Program-made: the position numbers and the translations under genes
In this document: one piece after another, positions 10,601 through 20,745 of the stretch
Layout of the letters: every line of letters starts with the position of its first letter
Numbering within the stretch: the first letter of the stretch is position 1
Source: Tenrec ecaudatus
Lineage: Eukaryota; Chordata; Mammalia; Afrosoricida; Tenrecidae
Reading direction: 5' to 3'
Length of the DNA stretch: 64,000 bases
Assembly (NCBI RefSeq): GCF_050624435.1
Contig: NC_134541.1
Span: 11,090,995 to 11,154,994, forward strand
Notes under the pieces: model-generated
The model's input: only the letters and a program-made list of their open reading frames with translations
What the model was told of the DNA's origin: nothing
Database searches by the model: none

Positions 10601-13600
10601 GATTCGTTTGTTTGTTTGTTCGTCTGGGGTTCCCAGTTTCTTTGAATAATCTTTGCCAACACCAGAAGGCAAATGCATCCATAGTTCTGTGATCTTGCTT
10701 TTTTCTTGTCCAGTTTTTACAGCGTGAGGCAGGCACCTCTCAGTCCTCAAAGGGACATCTTGGCTCTTTGGGGTCTTGGCTCTTAAAAGGGGTCTAGTGC
10801 AGCAGATTTGGCCCATGTAACACATCATTTAATTTCTTGACTGCTCTTTCCATGAAGGTTGGTTGTGGATCCAAGTAAAATGAAATCCTTGACAACTTCA
10901 GTCTTCTCGGTTTATCTTGATGCTGCCTACTGGTCCGGTGCTGGTTCTCTTACACCGAGCTGTCACACACTGAAGGCTGCAGTCTTTGTTTGACCTTCAT
11001 CCCCTAAGTGCTTAAAGTAGATTGTGTCATCTGCATCTTGATGGTTTAGAGCAACGGTTCTCAACCTGTGGGTCACGACCCCTTGGGAGTCGAACATCCC
11101 TTTCATAGGGGTCGCCTAATACATCCTGCATATCGGGTATTTATATTAGGATTCATAACAGTAGCAAAATGACAGCAATGAAGTAGCAACGAAAATAAGT
11201 TTATGGTTGGGGATCATGACAACATGAGGAACTGCATTGAATGGTCACGGCATGAGAAAGGTTGAGAACCACAGTCCTAGAGAGACCCAGCTGTACACGG
11301 ATGGACTCCAGGCTTAAGGGCCATGGCAGTGGCTGCTCTCCTAGCCCAAGAAAGCTAAAAAATTACTTTTGGCCAGGACACCTGTATTAAATCCCCTCAT
11401 CATTTATGGGACCTACTCTCCCTCTGTGCTATGTCAGGCCTCACATCCTCTTGTCTACAACTGTTTCATCTCAGCTTTTTATTATTATTAAAAGATCATT
11501 TTATTGGGGGCTCTTACAACTCTTATTACAATCCATACATCACTTGTGTCAGGCATATTTGTACATATGTTGCCATCATTCTTTGTGAGACATTTATTTT
11601 CTATTGAACTCTTGGTATCAGCTCCTCTTTTTGTCCCCTCCCCCACCCCCTACCCCTGTGGCCTCTTGATAGATTATAAATTATTATTATTTTCTTTTTT
11701 CGTTCATTTGGTTTTTTAATCATTTTATTTGGGACTCGTACAACTCTCATCCCAATCTATGCATCCATCCATTGTGTCAAGCACATTTGTACATGTGTTG
11801 CCATCATCATTCTCAAAACATTTTCTTTTTTTCAAAACATTTTCTTTCCATCTGAGCCCCTCCTATCAGCTCTCACACTGATCGCTCTCCCTTCCTCCAT
11901 GGTTTCTGTTGTTTTTTTCCCCCCTGGAGGGGTGTGTGTGGTTATGTCCAATCATTGTGATCCGTTGATCATCCTGGTTGACTCATCCCTTCCCTGTGAC
12001 CCCACTGTGGGGAGATGTTCCGTTGTCTACAAACAGGCTTTGAGTCTCTGCTCCGACCCCCTCATTCTCAACATGTTTTTGTTTATTTGTTGTTTGCTAT
12101 GAATCTTCTGATGCCTGTTACCTGTCCCAGTGACACCTCGTGATTGTACCGGCTGGTGAGCTTCTTCCATGTAGGCTTGTTGCTTCACTGTTGGATGGCT
12201 GCTTGTTTAACTTCAAGCCTTTAAGACTTCACATGCTATATCTTTTGATAGCTGGGCACCATCTGCTTTCTTCACCACATTTGCTTACACTCCATTTTAT
12301 CTTCAGTGATTGTGCCGGGGGTGGGGTGGGGGAGGGTTGAGCATCAAATCATGCCAGGTTGTTAGAATAAAGTGTTATATTGAGGGAGAGTATGAGCTGA
12401 GGCCCAAGGTCCATCCACAACGTCAGTGATTGCCTTAGAAATATATGTACATAGGCCAATGCCTCTATTTTTATGGATTGATGTAGTTACATGAGTACAC
12501 ACCTCTGCTTATACCTCTATTTATACGGTAGCGAGTCTTCCTCTGACCCGATGCCGAGTTCCTCTTCATTCAGGCCAGCTTCTCAGGTTATTTGCTGTGA
12601 TCCACCGTCAAATGCCTTTACATAGGCAATAAAGCACTGTTTGGTATTCCTGGCTTTCAGCCTAGATCCCTCTCATGTCAGGATTGATATCTCTTGTTCC
12701 ACGTGTTCTGCTGGCGTAAATTTTTGGCAGTTGCCTGTTGATGGATTGCTGGAACTCTTTTTGATTTTTTTTTTGTTTCCAGCAAAATTTTACTTGCCTG
12801 TGAGATGACTGACCGTGTTTGATACTCTCCGCATTCTGCTGGGTTGCCTTTCTGTGGAATGGGTACCAATATGGATCTCTTCCAGTCAGTTGGCCAGGTA
12901 GCTGTCTTCCAGATGTCTTGGCAGACACTAGTGCGTCTTTCCGATACTGTTTCAGTTTGTTGAAACATTTCCGTTGGTATTGTGTCCATTCCTGGATCCT
13001 CGTTTTCCCTCTTTCTTCAGTACAGCCTGAACTTCTTCACAACCAGGAATCCCTGACCATTGCTCACCTCTTGAAACGGGTGAACATCAACTAATCCTTT
13101 TTGATACCGGGGCTCCGTGTTTTCCATTGGCCTTTGATGCTGCTTCCTATATGAATCAATATTTTGCCCAAATCCTTGAGTATTTCATCTCGAAGGACGT
13201 GTATTCTTTCTTCAGTTCTTTCAGCTGAGTATGTTCTCCCGTTTACCTTTCTACCCAGGTCTTGCCACATGGTGATGGCCTGCTTCATCTTCTGGAGTTG
13301 ACCGCTGAAGTTTTCTGTTCAGTTTTTTTACGTCATCATTTCCTCCGTTTGCTTTAGCGGCTCTGTGTTCAAAAGCAAGCCTCGGCGACTCTCCTTTCTT
13401 CCATTGTGCCCTTCTCTCTTTGTCCTGTCTTTTTAGAGACCGTTGGTTTTCTTCATGCGGTATATTCTTGATGTCATCCCACTGCTTGCCCGGTCTTTGG
13501 TCATCAGCGTCCAGTGCATCAAATAAGCCCCCGTGATAGTCTGTAAATTCAGATGCATCCAGGAAGCAGCCCTGCCCCGGTCATGTCTTGAGTGCCCTCA

Positions 13601-16600
13601 CTGAAGCCAGAGCGCCTCATTGCCCAGCGCTGTGTCAAACCATGTGTCTGTCCACTGCTCTTCTACGTTTTCAGTGGCTAAGTTTTCGGTCGTGGGCCAC
13701 CTCTTCTTTCTTCCCACTCTGTTCTTCGTCAGGAAGCTCTGCTGAAGCCCACCCACCAAGGGAGACCCTGCTGTAGGGACAATAACATGACGCCATTTCC
13801 AGTGTCACCGGAGCACACAGGCCTGAAGGGGGACCAGCGGCCATAGTCTGGGGAGGAACCCGCCAATACGCCTGGTCTCTTGTGATTGGGGGTTTTGTTC
13901 CATATTTTCTCACACTCTGTCCAGGACCTTTCTAATGGGATCATTTCCAGAGCGGTCGGCAGTGTGTGATAGCCATCGAAGTGTGTGGTAACCATCCCCA
14001 TCTCGGGGCGGTGGAAGACTGCTCTGCTCACTAGTGTCCACCAGAGGTCAGTCACGCCTCTGCTCACGAAGAGCAGAGCCCACGGGTGGGGCAGCCTCTC
14101 TCGATCCACAGAAAAGCACCCTGACTTTTCTGCCTGGTTCACAAGTGTGACACCTTCAGTCACCTGCCACTTGGGCTTCACTTTCTCTTCCCGTGCAAGG
14201 CTCGCTCATGTCTGGGACTCCTGGAATCGATTCTATAGAGCTGTGAAGACATGGCCTCCTTTTCTTTCTTTTTTTTTTTATTAGTACAAAGCGTTGTTTG
14301 GAGCACTTGGGGCTAAATCTGGGTGTTTGCGGGGCTTTGCGGGGAGCTTGTTCTTCCTGGCGGTTTTAAGATCTTCCTAGCCTTGGTGTGTTGATAGTGT
14401 AGCACTCTGCCTCCAGAAAAGCGACCCTGGAAGATGGTAGAACTGCTGCCCCTGTGAGCTTCTGAGGCTAATTCTCCAGGGAGTGGACACCAGCCCTGAA
14501 CCAATAACATTGCACTGAGAAGGCCGGTGCTTAAGCCACGCCCACGTCCCCACACAGGGGTTTCCCCATCTGCTGATTGTGACGGGCGGGTCTCTATCGC
14601 TGTCCAGACCTTCAGGCAGTAGGCAGGGCATCTCGTGCGCCAGTGTGCGGATTTAGACTCCCGCATCTCTTTATCTGTGGGGTTCTGTGCAGGAGGCAGA
14701 AGCCACGCCACCCGGGCTGCCCTCCCCGGCGCGTTTCGGCGGTGCCAGCTTGATTGTAGCAACCCTCAATCCCGGCCTATCTCCCGCTGTGTTTCAAGGG
14801 GACAAACCGCACAAGTGCGAGTTCTGCGACAAGTGCTTCAGCCGGAAGGACAACCTGACCATGCACACGCGGTGCCACACCAGCGTGAAGCCCCACAAGT
14901 GTCACCTGTGCGACTACGCTGCCGTGGACAGCAGCAGCCTGAAGAAGCACCTACGCATTCATTCCGACGAGCGGCCCTACAAGTGCCAGCTGTGCCCGTA
15001 CGCCAGCCGCAACTCCAGCCAGCTCACCGTCCACCTCCGCTCGCACACGGGTAAGGCCCTGGCCAAGCGTGGATGCTTCCTGTACCCTGTACTTCATCTG
15101 CACCCCGGCCACTCGAAGGGATTTGTGGGATCATTAAAGGCATCTGGGCCGTGACGGTGATGCATATGGGTTTTCCATTGCCTGGGTGCGTAGCTCTCGG
15201 TGAGGCACGCCAGCGTGACAGCCAGCAGGGTTTGTACCTTGGCATGAGTGCAGCGGGCCCGGGCCATCCAGTGAAGCAAAGGGCCAGTGTGCCAAGTAGC
15301 AGTCTGATGTCTGCCTGAGGGCTTCCAGCGATGGAGCGTGAGCTCTGACCATGGAATCTGATTCAGATAGAATGACACTGGATCCTAAACCTGTCCACCT
15401 GGGAGGTCTCCCTCAACTCCCTGCCATCGAGGCGATGCTGACACCCAGCAACCCTGAGGGACAGGGGAGAACGAACTATGGAGTTCTGAGGCTGCGGCGC
15501 TGGGGGAGTAGAAAGCCTCGTCTCTCTCCCATGTTGCGGTTGGTGGTTTCAAACTGCTGACCTTGCAGCTAGCAGCCCACGGGGGCTCCCTATTACATCT
15601 AGAAGTTAGGATTTGCAACATCTAGAAGTTAGGATTTGCAACATCTTTTTATTTTTTTAACTTCTGCCTGGGAGAGTTGACCGAAAGACTAGTTCTCAAA
15701 GCTTCCTTTGATAAAAATACACAACACAAGCCAGTCCATCATGACACTAAGAAACAGGAGTTGGAGATTCTCAAGTTCATGAGCAGATAGGAGTTCTCAA
15801 TGCATCAGCCAATAATGGCAAACAGATAGGAGTCTGCTGGCACTTGAAATGTGGTAAAAACAAACAAAACCCAGTTATGTTCCAGCAGAGGAGACCAGAC
15901 ATGAGCCGCAGTCGTCCCAGCCAATGTCTGCTGGCATGAAGGTTCTGGGTATGTTTCCAGCATGTAGAACCCAGGAGAGAAGTGGCTCCGGGAAACAGCC
16001 CAGCAGACACACGCTCGCTGGTGGAACCCAGGCAACAAGCCACTCTTCCTGCATCTAAATAGTCAGCCAGCTGTTGTCAGCCACGTGAGGCAAACAAGTG
16101 GCATAAAATGGGCCAGTCCTATAAGCTGTGCTGGACGAGGTACAGATAGGAGCCCTGGTGGCATAGTGGTTATGAATTGGGCTGCTAACTCCAAGGTGAG
16201 CAGTTTAAAACCACCAGCTGCTCTGCGGGAGAAAGACGAGGCTTTCTACTCCAGGAAAGTTACAGTCTCAGAACCCCACAGGGCAGTTCCACCCTATCTC
16301 AGAGTGGAACTTGATGAGGGTGCATTTGGTTTGTTGGTGTCCTGCAATCAGACTCTTGCACTAAGTTTATAAATACCAGTGCAGCCTGTGATTGCGATGC
16401 TGTGAAACCAGTAACACAAGCCAATGGCGTGGTAGTAGAACATAAGCCCTAGAATGTGCGTGCACATACGTTTTGACTTGATTTGGGGCAGGGCTCACCC
16501 TGCACCCTCCGTGTCCCATCTCAAGAGGTGTCGGGTGAAATGAGGACTTAGAACCGACGCTGACCGAGTTACCTCATTAGGACACCAGAAGTGGGACAGC

Positions 16601-17637
16601 AGGATTATTGGGAGGGGTCAAGCCCCTGCTGTTGGACCTAGTCCAGGCACTTGGTTTCTGAGAATCGGTGTTTGTCTCTTAAGTGGGGGCAACTGTACCC
16701 ACCCGGGAGATTTCTGTGGGGCGTAGGGGCATGTGAACACAGCGTGCTTGCCGCAGTGACTGGAGCCAGGCGGAAAGCTCAGAGCATATCTCCGTCTGTG
16801 GGAGGCGGCAGGGAGTTGGGGTTCAGAGGGCCCAGCAGCCCCATTGCGGCACGGTGTCCTGGTGCATGCTTGGGGGGAGTTCTGTGCTGCCCACCTGCTC
16901 TAACGGAAACCCACCTTCCATTGCTAGGGGACACCCCCTTCCAGTGCTGGCTCTGTAGCGCCAAGTTCAAGATCAGCTCCGACTTGAAAAGGCACATGAT
17001 CGTGCACTCGGGGGAGAAACCCTTCAAGTGCGAGTTCTGTGACGTGCGCTGCACCATGAAGGCCAACCTCAAGTCCCACATCCGCATCAAGCACACCTTC
17101 AAGTGTCTGCACTGCGCCTTCCAGGGCCGGGACCGGGCCGACCTCCTGGAGCACAGCCGGCTGCACCAAGCCGACCACCCCGAGAAGTGCCCCCACTGCA
17201 GCTACTCCTGCTCCAGCCCGGCCGCCCTGCGCGTGCACAGCAGGGTCCACTGCACCGACCGCCCCTTCAAGTGCGACTTCTGCAACTTCGACACCAAGCG
17301 GCCCAGCAGCCTGGCCAAGCACATCGACAAGGTGCACAGGGACGAGGCCAGGAGGGAGAACCAGGCCCCGGGGGCCGCAGAGGGGCCCCGGCAGGGCGGC
17401 CCCCAGCACGTGGCCAAAATAGTGACACAGCGGGCCTTCCGCTGCGAGACCTGCGGCGCCTCCTTCGTCAGGGATGACTCCCTGAGATGCCACAGGAAGC
17501 AGCATAGTGACCAGAAAGAGAGCAAGAACGTGGCCTTGGTCACCTTCCCACCCGAGAGCAGTGCCTCCCGCCAGCCAGGCACCCTGGTCTCGACTGGGCA
17601 GCTTGAGGTGGCCCCGGAGCCCAGCCCAGGTCTCTAG
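4579..17637 (+). CDS. ZFP64: ZFP64 zinc-finger protein, short isoform with alternative first exon (5-exon model, 422 aa)
   Basis: Nuclear C2H2 zinc-finger transcription factor. The model joins 4579-4672, 7405-7554, 7754-7816, 14799-15050 and 16928-17637 (1269 nt including the stop). Every junction is GT-AG and phase 1. The protein has a SALL-like N-terminal motif at residues 1-12, a linker (32-75), then ten fingers: C78-H101, C109-H129, C137-H157, C165-H185, C193-H213, C221-H242, C246-H266, C274-H294, C302-H323 and C359-H379. A 43-residue tail ends in EPSPGL. From residue 32 on it matches my recollection of the C-terminal cassette of the human long ZFP64 isoform nearly residue for residue. 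ZFP64 is known as an activator of the MLL (KMT2A) promoter and a regulator in macrophage signalling. Upstream ZFP64 exons should lie before the window and would splice into the 7405 exon for the long isoform. The gene identity is very secure; use of exon 1 is inferred from splice phase and promoter context. Confidence 0.9.
5203..5505 (+). mobile_element. AfroSINE, with a second 3' half
   Basis: First copy from GTGGCGGCCCAATGATTAAG to about 5385; a second GGTCGCTGTGAGTCAGCACG...TTGGTTTGGTTTTTGG tail follows at 5450-5505. It marks the 3' edge of the CpG island. Confidence 0.65.
5506..6284. other. ZFP64: ZFP64 intron 1, unrecognised
   Basis: No splice-flanked open frame or repeat recognised. 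6170-6210 is T-rich. Confidence 0.35.
6285..6440 (+). mobile_element. AfroSINE, 3' part
   Basis: TTACAGCCTCAGAAACCCGA and GATGAGTTGGAATCAACTCT-type 3' core. Confidence 0.6.
6838..6990 (-). mobile_element. AfroSINE
   Basis: Reads GAGCAGCTGGTGGTTTTGAA...GTAGTTAGCAGCCC on the + strand. A 16-bp CACTCATTGATAGCAA motif is duplicated in its 3' part (6844 and 6861). Confidence 0.65.
7049..7258 (+). mobile_element. AfroSINE
   Basis: GAGACTTGGTGGTCCGATGG head and GGGGCAGTTCTGCTCC core, about 150 bp before the 7405 exon. Confidence 0.7.
7405..7554 (+). CDS. ZFP64: ZFP64 exon 2 of this model (linker and start of finger 1)
   Basis: The acceptor is TTTCAG|CT at 7403-7404 and the donor CCAG|GTAGGG at 7555; both junctions are phase 1. 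It encodes AAELDHDHPK, an acidic and proline-rich linker, and ends FNCCYP, the first part of finger 1. It corresponds to the human ZFP64 stretch beginning ASELDDD. The + reading frame opening with ATG at 7420 is out of frame and is a shadow. Confidence 0.93.
7754..7816 (+). CDS. ZFP64: ZFP64 exon 3 (rest of finger 1)
   Basis: A 63-nt exon separated from the previous one by only 199 bp. The acceptor is CTTCCAG|GC and the donor ACGG|GTGAGT. It encodes CHFRTVHGMKDLDRHLRIHT, which completes a finger of CX4C...HX3H spacing. It is near-identical to the human cassette. Confidence 0.94.
7926..8154. mobile_element. hAT-Charlie-type MITE (family C)
   Basis: Starts GGTCGGCAGACTGTAGG and ends CTTGCTGACCCCTG. 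Both flanks have CTCTAG, like the nTCTAGAn target of hAT elements. Confidence 0.5.
8155..8659. other. ZFP64: ZFP64 intron 3, unrecognised
   Basis: Purine-rich from 8170 to 8390. No repeat or exon recognised. Confidence 0.3.
8660..9162 (+). mobile_element. Afrotherian L1-type LINE 3' end (family L)
   Basis: Contains CTGGTACAGATAGAAACTGG, GAGCTGATACCAAGGGCTCA and the terminal GAGCCCCCAATAAAATAAT tail. I assign it to L1 by its 3'-UTR layout; the family name is not certain. Confidence 0.65.
9164..9640 (-). mobile_element. Family L LINE 3' end, inverted to its neighbour
   Basis: CATTTTATTGGGGACTCTTC...GCCCTTGGTATCAGCTCCTC...GTCATGATAGTGG; the same 3' region as 8660-9162, tail to tail. Confidence 0.7.
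9832..9943. mobile_element. hAT-Charlie-type MITE (family C), partial
   Basis: ACAATTTACCATCTGGCTCT and the CCATTGCTAACCCCTGGTCT end match the copy at 19284 in inverse order. Confidence 0.4.
9944..10329. other. ZFP64: Intron 3, unrecognised AT-rich DNA
   Basis: T-rich between 10080 and 10180. No gene or clear repeat. Confidence 0.3.
10330..11044 (-). mobile_element. RTE/BovB-like LINE, antisense, 3' end to reverse-transcriptase region
   Basis: On the + strand it begins at the element's 3' end (CCGATTCTGACCCGGAGGGA) and runs through GGTCCCTCCTGATAACAAGG, CTTCCTCCAAGACAGATTCG and GAAATCCTTGACAACTTCAG. These blocks appear in this order in afrotherian BovB-like LINEs. Confidence 0.75.
11044..11282. 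mobile_element. SPIN-type hAT non-autonomous copy 1
   Basis: Element 11052-11274, from CAACGGTTCTCAACCTGTGG to GGTTGAGAACCACAG. Interior GTAGCAACGAAAATAAG. Flanks GTTTAGAG and TCCTAGAG are a decayed 8-bp duplication (5/8). Confidence 0.85.
11486..11708 (-). mobile_element. Family L LINE 3' end, short
   Basis: CATTTTATTGGGGGCTCTTA...TTGGTATCAGCTCCTC...GATAGATTATAAATTATT. Confidence 0.7.
11715..12535 (-). mobile_element. Family L LINE 3' region, about 820 bp
   Basis: Second copy directly after the first, in the same orientation. It extends further, through CTTCTTCCATGTAGGCTTGT and ATAGCTGGGCACCATCTGC, to the ATATATGTACATAGGCC region. Confidence 0.7.
12540..13555 (-). mobile_element. RTE/BovB-like LINE, antisense, reverse-transcriptase remnant
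   Basis: The - strand at 12990-12680 reads peptides such as CQDIWKTATWPTDWKRSILV and PIPQKGNPAECGEYQ, characteristic of the RTE-clade reverse transcriptase, with stops and frameshifts. Further upstream it reads ERTEERIHVLRDEILKDLGK. A decayed fragment of about 1 kb, not an active gene. Confidence 0.8.
13735..14060 (-). repeat. Afrotherian interspersed repeat, class unassigned
   Basis: The reverse complement contains GAGTGTGAGAAAATATGGAA and GAGACCAGGCGTATTGG, which I recall from abundant elephant repeats. Weak identification. Confidence 0.35.
14061..14798. other. ZFP64: Intron 3, last part
   Basis: Contains a T-run at 14262-14280 and otherwise non-repetitive sequence up to the acceptor at 14798. 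Confidence 0.35.
14799..15050 (+). CDS. ZFP64: ZFP64 exon 4 (fingers 2-4)
   Basis: The acceptor is GTTTCAAG|GG and the donor ACGG|GTAAGG. Three complete C2H2 fingers are linked by short TGEKP-like linkers (DKPHK, SVKPHK, DERPYK). Finger 2 has CEFCDKCFSRKDNL, finger 3 CHLCDYAAVDSSSL and finger 4 CQLCPYASRNSSQL. This is the duplicated ZFP64 block that resembles the upstream cassette of the same gene in human. The intron before it is nearly 7 kb and full of repeats. Confidence 0.96.
15051..15411. other. ZFP64: Intron 4, unrecognised
   Basis: Non-repetitive by eye. The coding frame stays open to 15154 but has no splice logic; reading through would lose fingers 5-10. Confidence 0.35.
15412..15590 (-). 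mobile_element. AfroSINE
   Basis: CTGCCATCGAGGCGATGCTG...AGTAGAAAGCCTCGTC...GGTGGTTTCAAACTGC. Confidence 0.75.
15594..15640 (+). repeat. Perfect 23-bp tandem duplication
   Basis: ACATCTAGAAGTTAGGATTT...GCA occurs twice in a row with no mismatch, then ACATC starts a third unit. Confidence 0.85.
15641..16146. other. ZFP64: Intron 4, unrecognised
   Basis: CAGATAGGAGT recurs at 15784 and 15823. No exon seen. Confidence 0.3.
16147..16338 (+). mobile_element. AfroSINE, well preserved
   Basis: GAGCCCTGGTGGCATAGTGG with A- and B-box-like segments, then AGCTGCTCTGCGGGAGAAAG and AGGCTTTCTACTCC. Confidence 0.85.
16339..16927. other. ZFP64: Intron 4, last part
   Basis: No repeat recognised. The terminal-exon frame is open upstream to 16651, but the acceptor at 16926-16927 and homology define the start. 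Confidence 0.35.
16928..17637 (+). CDS. ZFP64: ZFP64 terminal coding exon (fingers 5-10 and tail)
   Basis: The acceptor is TTGCTAG|GG at 16926-16927 and the stop is TAG at 17635-17637. It encodes six fingers starting CWLCSAKFKISSDL. Finger 6 has an HX4H ending (IRIKH). A charged Gly/Pro-rich linker (residues 324-357) separates finger 9 from finger 10 (CETCGASFVRDDSL). The tail has no recognised domain. GC content is far above that of the flanking intron and downstream DNA, so long open frames on other strands here (for example 16924-17505 on the - strand) are shadows. Confidence 0.96.
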
Positions 17638-18640
17638 CCCAGGCGAGGAGAGCTGTCGGCCGTGGGGAAACCCTAACGGGCTGGTGTTACCCAGTCCTCT
17701 GAGCCAGACTGGCCAGGCGCCTCAGTGGGGTGTGCGCCTCTTCTGTGGGCAGGGCAGGTGATGGGTGCCTACAGCACATTGAAGCCCCTCCTCCGGGGTG
17801 CTGTCCCAGGGGGATAGCTGCCACTCACCACCGGCCTCTGGCGGATGCGGGAAGGACTAGGCGGTACAGAAAATGCAAGGCCAAGACTGCTCTGTTCTGC
17901 GTCGTGGGAGGGAGTGCTGGGGTGCTGGGGGTGGGCTCGCCTGGGTCTCACACAGCTGTCCAACTTCTGTCATTCAAGCTGGGCTTGATGCTCCCCGGAG
18001 GCCCGGTCCCCTGTACAATGGGGGGCGGGGGTCCCCTAGCTCCAGAAGTATACTTCCTTTGCCAGCACAGCCCTCCACTGGCAACTGATGACACGGGGCT
18101 CGGCCTGCCTCCTCCTCGGGGACTGACCCCCCCCCCCATAAACACAGTGGGTGTTCCGAGAGCCGGAGGCAGTCTGGCATTGCTCAGCCAGGGCGGAGAC
18201 ACAGCTAGGTATGTAGATGGCGCCAAAGATCAAGCTAACCCCAGAGCAGCCGGTCTGCCTACTCTGTGAGAGTCCCACATCCTAGCCCTCATAATCCTAG
18301 TGGATGGATGCTGAGGGCCCTAGGGGACCCCCCTCCCCACACACACATGCACACACAAACACCGATCTGGGTTAAGTGGGGCAGACCAACGTGGGTTTCA
18401 TCGTGGGAAGCACTTAATGTTTGCCAATCCAAGGCGGGAGGACCCTGCCCCCTCCTCCGTGAACAATTTCAGATGACCCCAGGGCAGGGGAGGGCCCCAG
18501 GCATCTTTGTTCTGCAAACACACGGTCTGTGTTAAATCCGAATTCTTGTATGCCCACATCCAGTTCAACAGCTATGCTTTTAAAATGGACAAGCTGGTTT
18601 TTTTATAAACTAGGTACAATAAAAGGGGATGTGAAAACCA
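17638..18640 (+). other. ZFP64: ZFP64 3' untranslated region
   Basis: About 1 kb between the stop codon and the likely cleavage site. GC-rich at first, turning AT-rich after 18540. No SINE or LINE is visible in it, unlike the surrounding DNA, which fits a transcribed, constrained region. The end is set by the AATAAA at 18618. Confidence 0.7.
18618..18623 (+). terminator. ZFP64: Polyadenylation signal AATAAA
   Basis: Canonical hexamer about 980 bp after the stop, followed 25-45 bp later by a T/GT-rich patch (near 18646-18662), the usual downstream element. The cleavage site is probably near 18640. Confidence 0.65.
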
Positions 18641-19283
18641 ATTTTGATCAGTCGTCTGCGTGCAGGGGGCTGGGCAGGAGATTCCACCTATGAGCTAGCA
18701 CAAGGTACGTAGCTTATTTTGTTAAGACAAGTGTTTGTTTCTATGCTTTTTTTTTGTGGGGCGCCGTTTGAGCAAATCGGACAGACCCCGTTGAAGCTTT
18801 GCATGAGGCGGTGGAGAGCCACACTATTCCATCTCTATTGTAAGACAGAGAAGGAGCATTAAAGTGACGCAGAGATGCTATGATGGCGTGCATCCTTTCT
18901 TGACGCTGGAAACTGCTTTTGGCTTTTGCGCCAGGTGCCGGTGCTGTGGTCACACAGATCGCCGTCACCACGGAGCTGTGGGGAACGAGTCTTATCTACA
19001 CTTTCTTTCTGGAAACAGAAGGGCTGTTGACCTTTCAAGTGGGGACCCCATAGATCAAAATCACACGGCAATGTTCCTTGGTCTTCTGGAATTAGAGCTC
19101 TTCCGATAAACGGGAACGAGACCAACCTTTCTAGAAGGTGGAATTCGGTTGACCACTGGGTGGACTTCAAACCCCTGTGTCTCAAGACCTTTATCTGTAT
19201 TTACCTGTTGGATTCCTCTCCGTGGAAGGTCTGAGATTCACTCACCTGGGAACTTCATGCCAGGTAAATTTGGATTCACGGTA
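18641..19283. other. Downstream flank, unrecognised
   Basis: Non-repetitive sequence after the poly(A) site; a T-run lies at 18747. Confidence 0.3.
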
Positions 19284-19480
19284 AGAGCAGGGGCTGGAAG
19301 GGTTTTCTGTTCAGGGACAGATGGTAAATATTTTAGATGCTGTGGGACCATACAGTCTCTGTGGCCTCTTCTTTGTATGACTTAGCACAAAAGCAGCTGT
19401 GGATGGTGAGTCGAAGCAGCCGTTCTGTTCTGTGGTCCAGCTACACTTGAGAAAACCACAGGCCGGGCCAGATTGGGGCC
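19284..19480. mobile_element. hAT-Charlie-type MITE (family C)
   Basis: GGGACAGATGGTAAATATTT, CATACAGTCTCTGTGGC, AAAAGCAGCTGTGGATGGTG and CCAGATTGGGGCC: the standard block order of this mammalian MITE. Confidence 0.6.
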
Positions 19481-20204
19481 AAGGTGTGTCTCCTGCCAAG
19501 CCCTGTGGTCAAGGAGGTGGTGTCCAGGTGAGCACATTCCCCCGAAAGGCTGGAGGTGCCAGGCCACTCGGGTGCCGCAGAAGAAAAGCCTGGCAATCTC
19601 CTGGGAAAAAACTCCACACTGCCAGTCCCACAGAGCACAGCTCTCCCAACACACAGGGGGTGCCGCCATGGGTTAGCATCACCCTAACGGCAGCTGGTGC
19701 CCATGAAGCGTTTTCATCCCACAAGTTGGTAGGCGTGCCATGTAGGGCATAGGAGGAGACCCCAGACGGCCTGGGAGAGACGTGAGAAAGATTGGCACCA
19801 AGCTAGGAGCGCAGGCCGAGAGAGAAGGCTGAGTCCGTTCAGGCTGCAAACTTGGGGTTTCAATGTCGAGAATAGCAGGAACTCCGGGGTTTTAGAACAG
19901 GAGCGTGGTACGTTATAAAGGAAGCCAAGAATCGAACTTCTCAGGCTAAAAGGTGGTTTTCCTGGGGTGGGGTTGGGATGGTGTTATTGGCAAGGTAACT
20001 AGGTGGTGGCAGGCAAAGATAGAGTTAAATCATCAGTACTCCTAGGGAGAGTAAAGCGCCGAGCCAGCTGAGATGAGGTTGAAGACAGGCTCAGCTGTCT
20101 GCAAGCCACCCAGCTCCAGAGGGGCTTGAGTCTGCAGTTGGACTTCCACCTGGACTCAAGGGCTCAGCAGACTCTGTAAAGGGTCAGGGTGTGAATGTTG
20201 GGCG
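19481..20204. other. Unrecognised
   Basis: No gene or clear repeat seen. Confidence 0.25.
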
Positions 20205-20335
20205 TTTTGCCAGCTCCAGGTTGGCTCTGTCCAAATGACTCAACTCTGCTGTGACAAGGCAAGTTGTCAGAGGCAACATGTGAAGACCTGGGCTTGGCTA
20301 TGTCCCAGTAAAGCAGTCACTGATGAACACAGGCC
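20205..20335. mobile_element. Family C MITE, central piece
   Basis: GACTCAACTCTGCTGTGACA and CATGTGAAGACCTGGGCTTG correspond to the middle of the MITE. Confidence 0.4.
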
Positions 20336-20546
20336 ACCAGTTCACCTCAGCCATAGCTTGCCAGCCCTGAACCAGACCAGGGAGTGCAAGCAACCGGAAA
20401 GCCCTACGAAGAATGCTGTATTTCCTGGAGCCGCATCTCAGGAAGGTGCTGCTTTGGGGCAACTGGGCGTTGGTCCAGGGACCAGCTGGAACCTGCTCCG
20501 TGGCTTGTGGCTCTATCTTTATCTAGATTAACCACAGCACCTCCCA

Positions 20547-20745
20547 GGAGCCCTGGCGGTGCAACTGCGAAGCGCTTGACTGCTAACTGAAGAATTGGCG
20601 GTTCGAGGCCAGCCCATGGCTACACAGGAGAAGGAGCCAGCTGTCTGCTCCTGTGAAGATGCCAGCCTAGGAGACCTTTACAGGCCAGTGGCCCTCTGTC
20701 CCACAAGGTCAGCATGCAATGACACTGCCAGGGGCAGCAACAGAG
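20547..20745 (+). mobile_element. AfroSINE
   Basis: GGAGCCCTGGCGGTGCAACT head; the 3' half is diverged (GAAGATGCCAGCCTAGGAGA). Confidence 0.65.

Noticed and set aside
12662..12989. Reverse-transcriptase-like frame as a gene
   Set aside because: It is part of a decayed RTE LINE with stops and frameshifts; annotated as mobile element.
13588..13776. Small + frame as an exon
   Set aside because: No splice-site logic or homology; lies in repeat-rich intron 3.
17103..17477. 124-aa + strand frame
   Set aside because: Out-of-frame reading of ZFP64 fingers 7-10.
16924..17505. 193-aa - strand frame
   Set aside because: Antisense shadow of the ZFP64 terminal exon.
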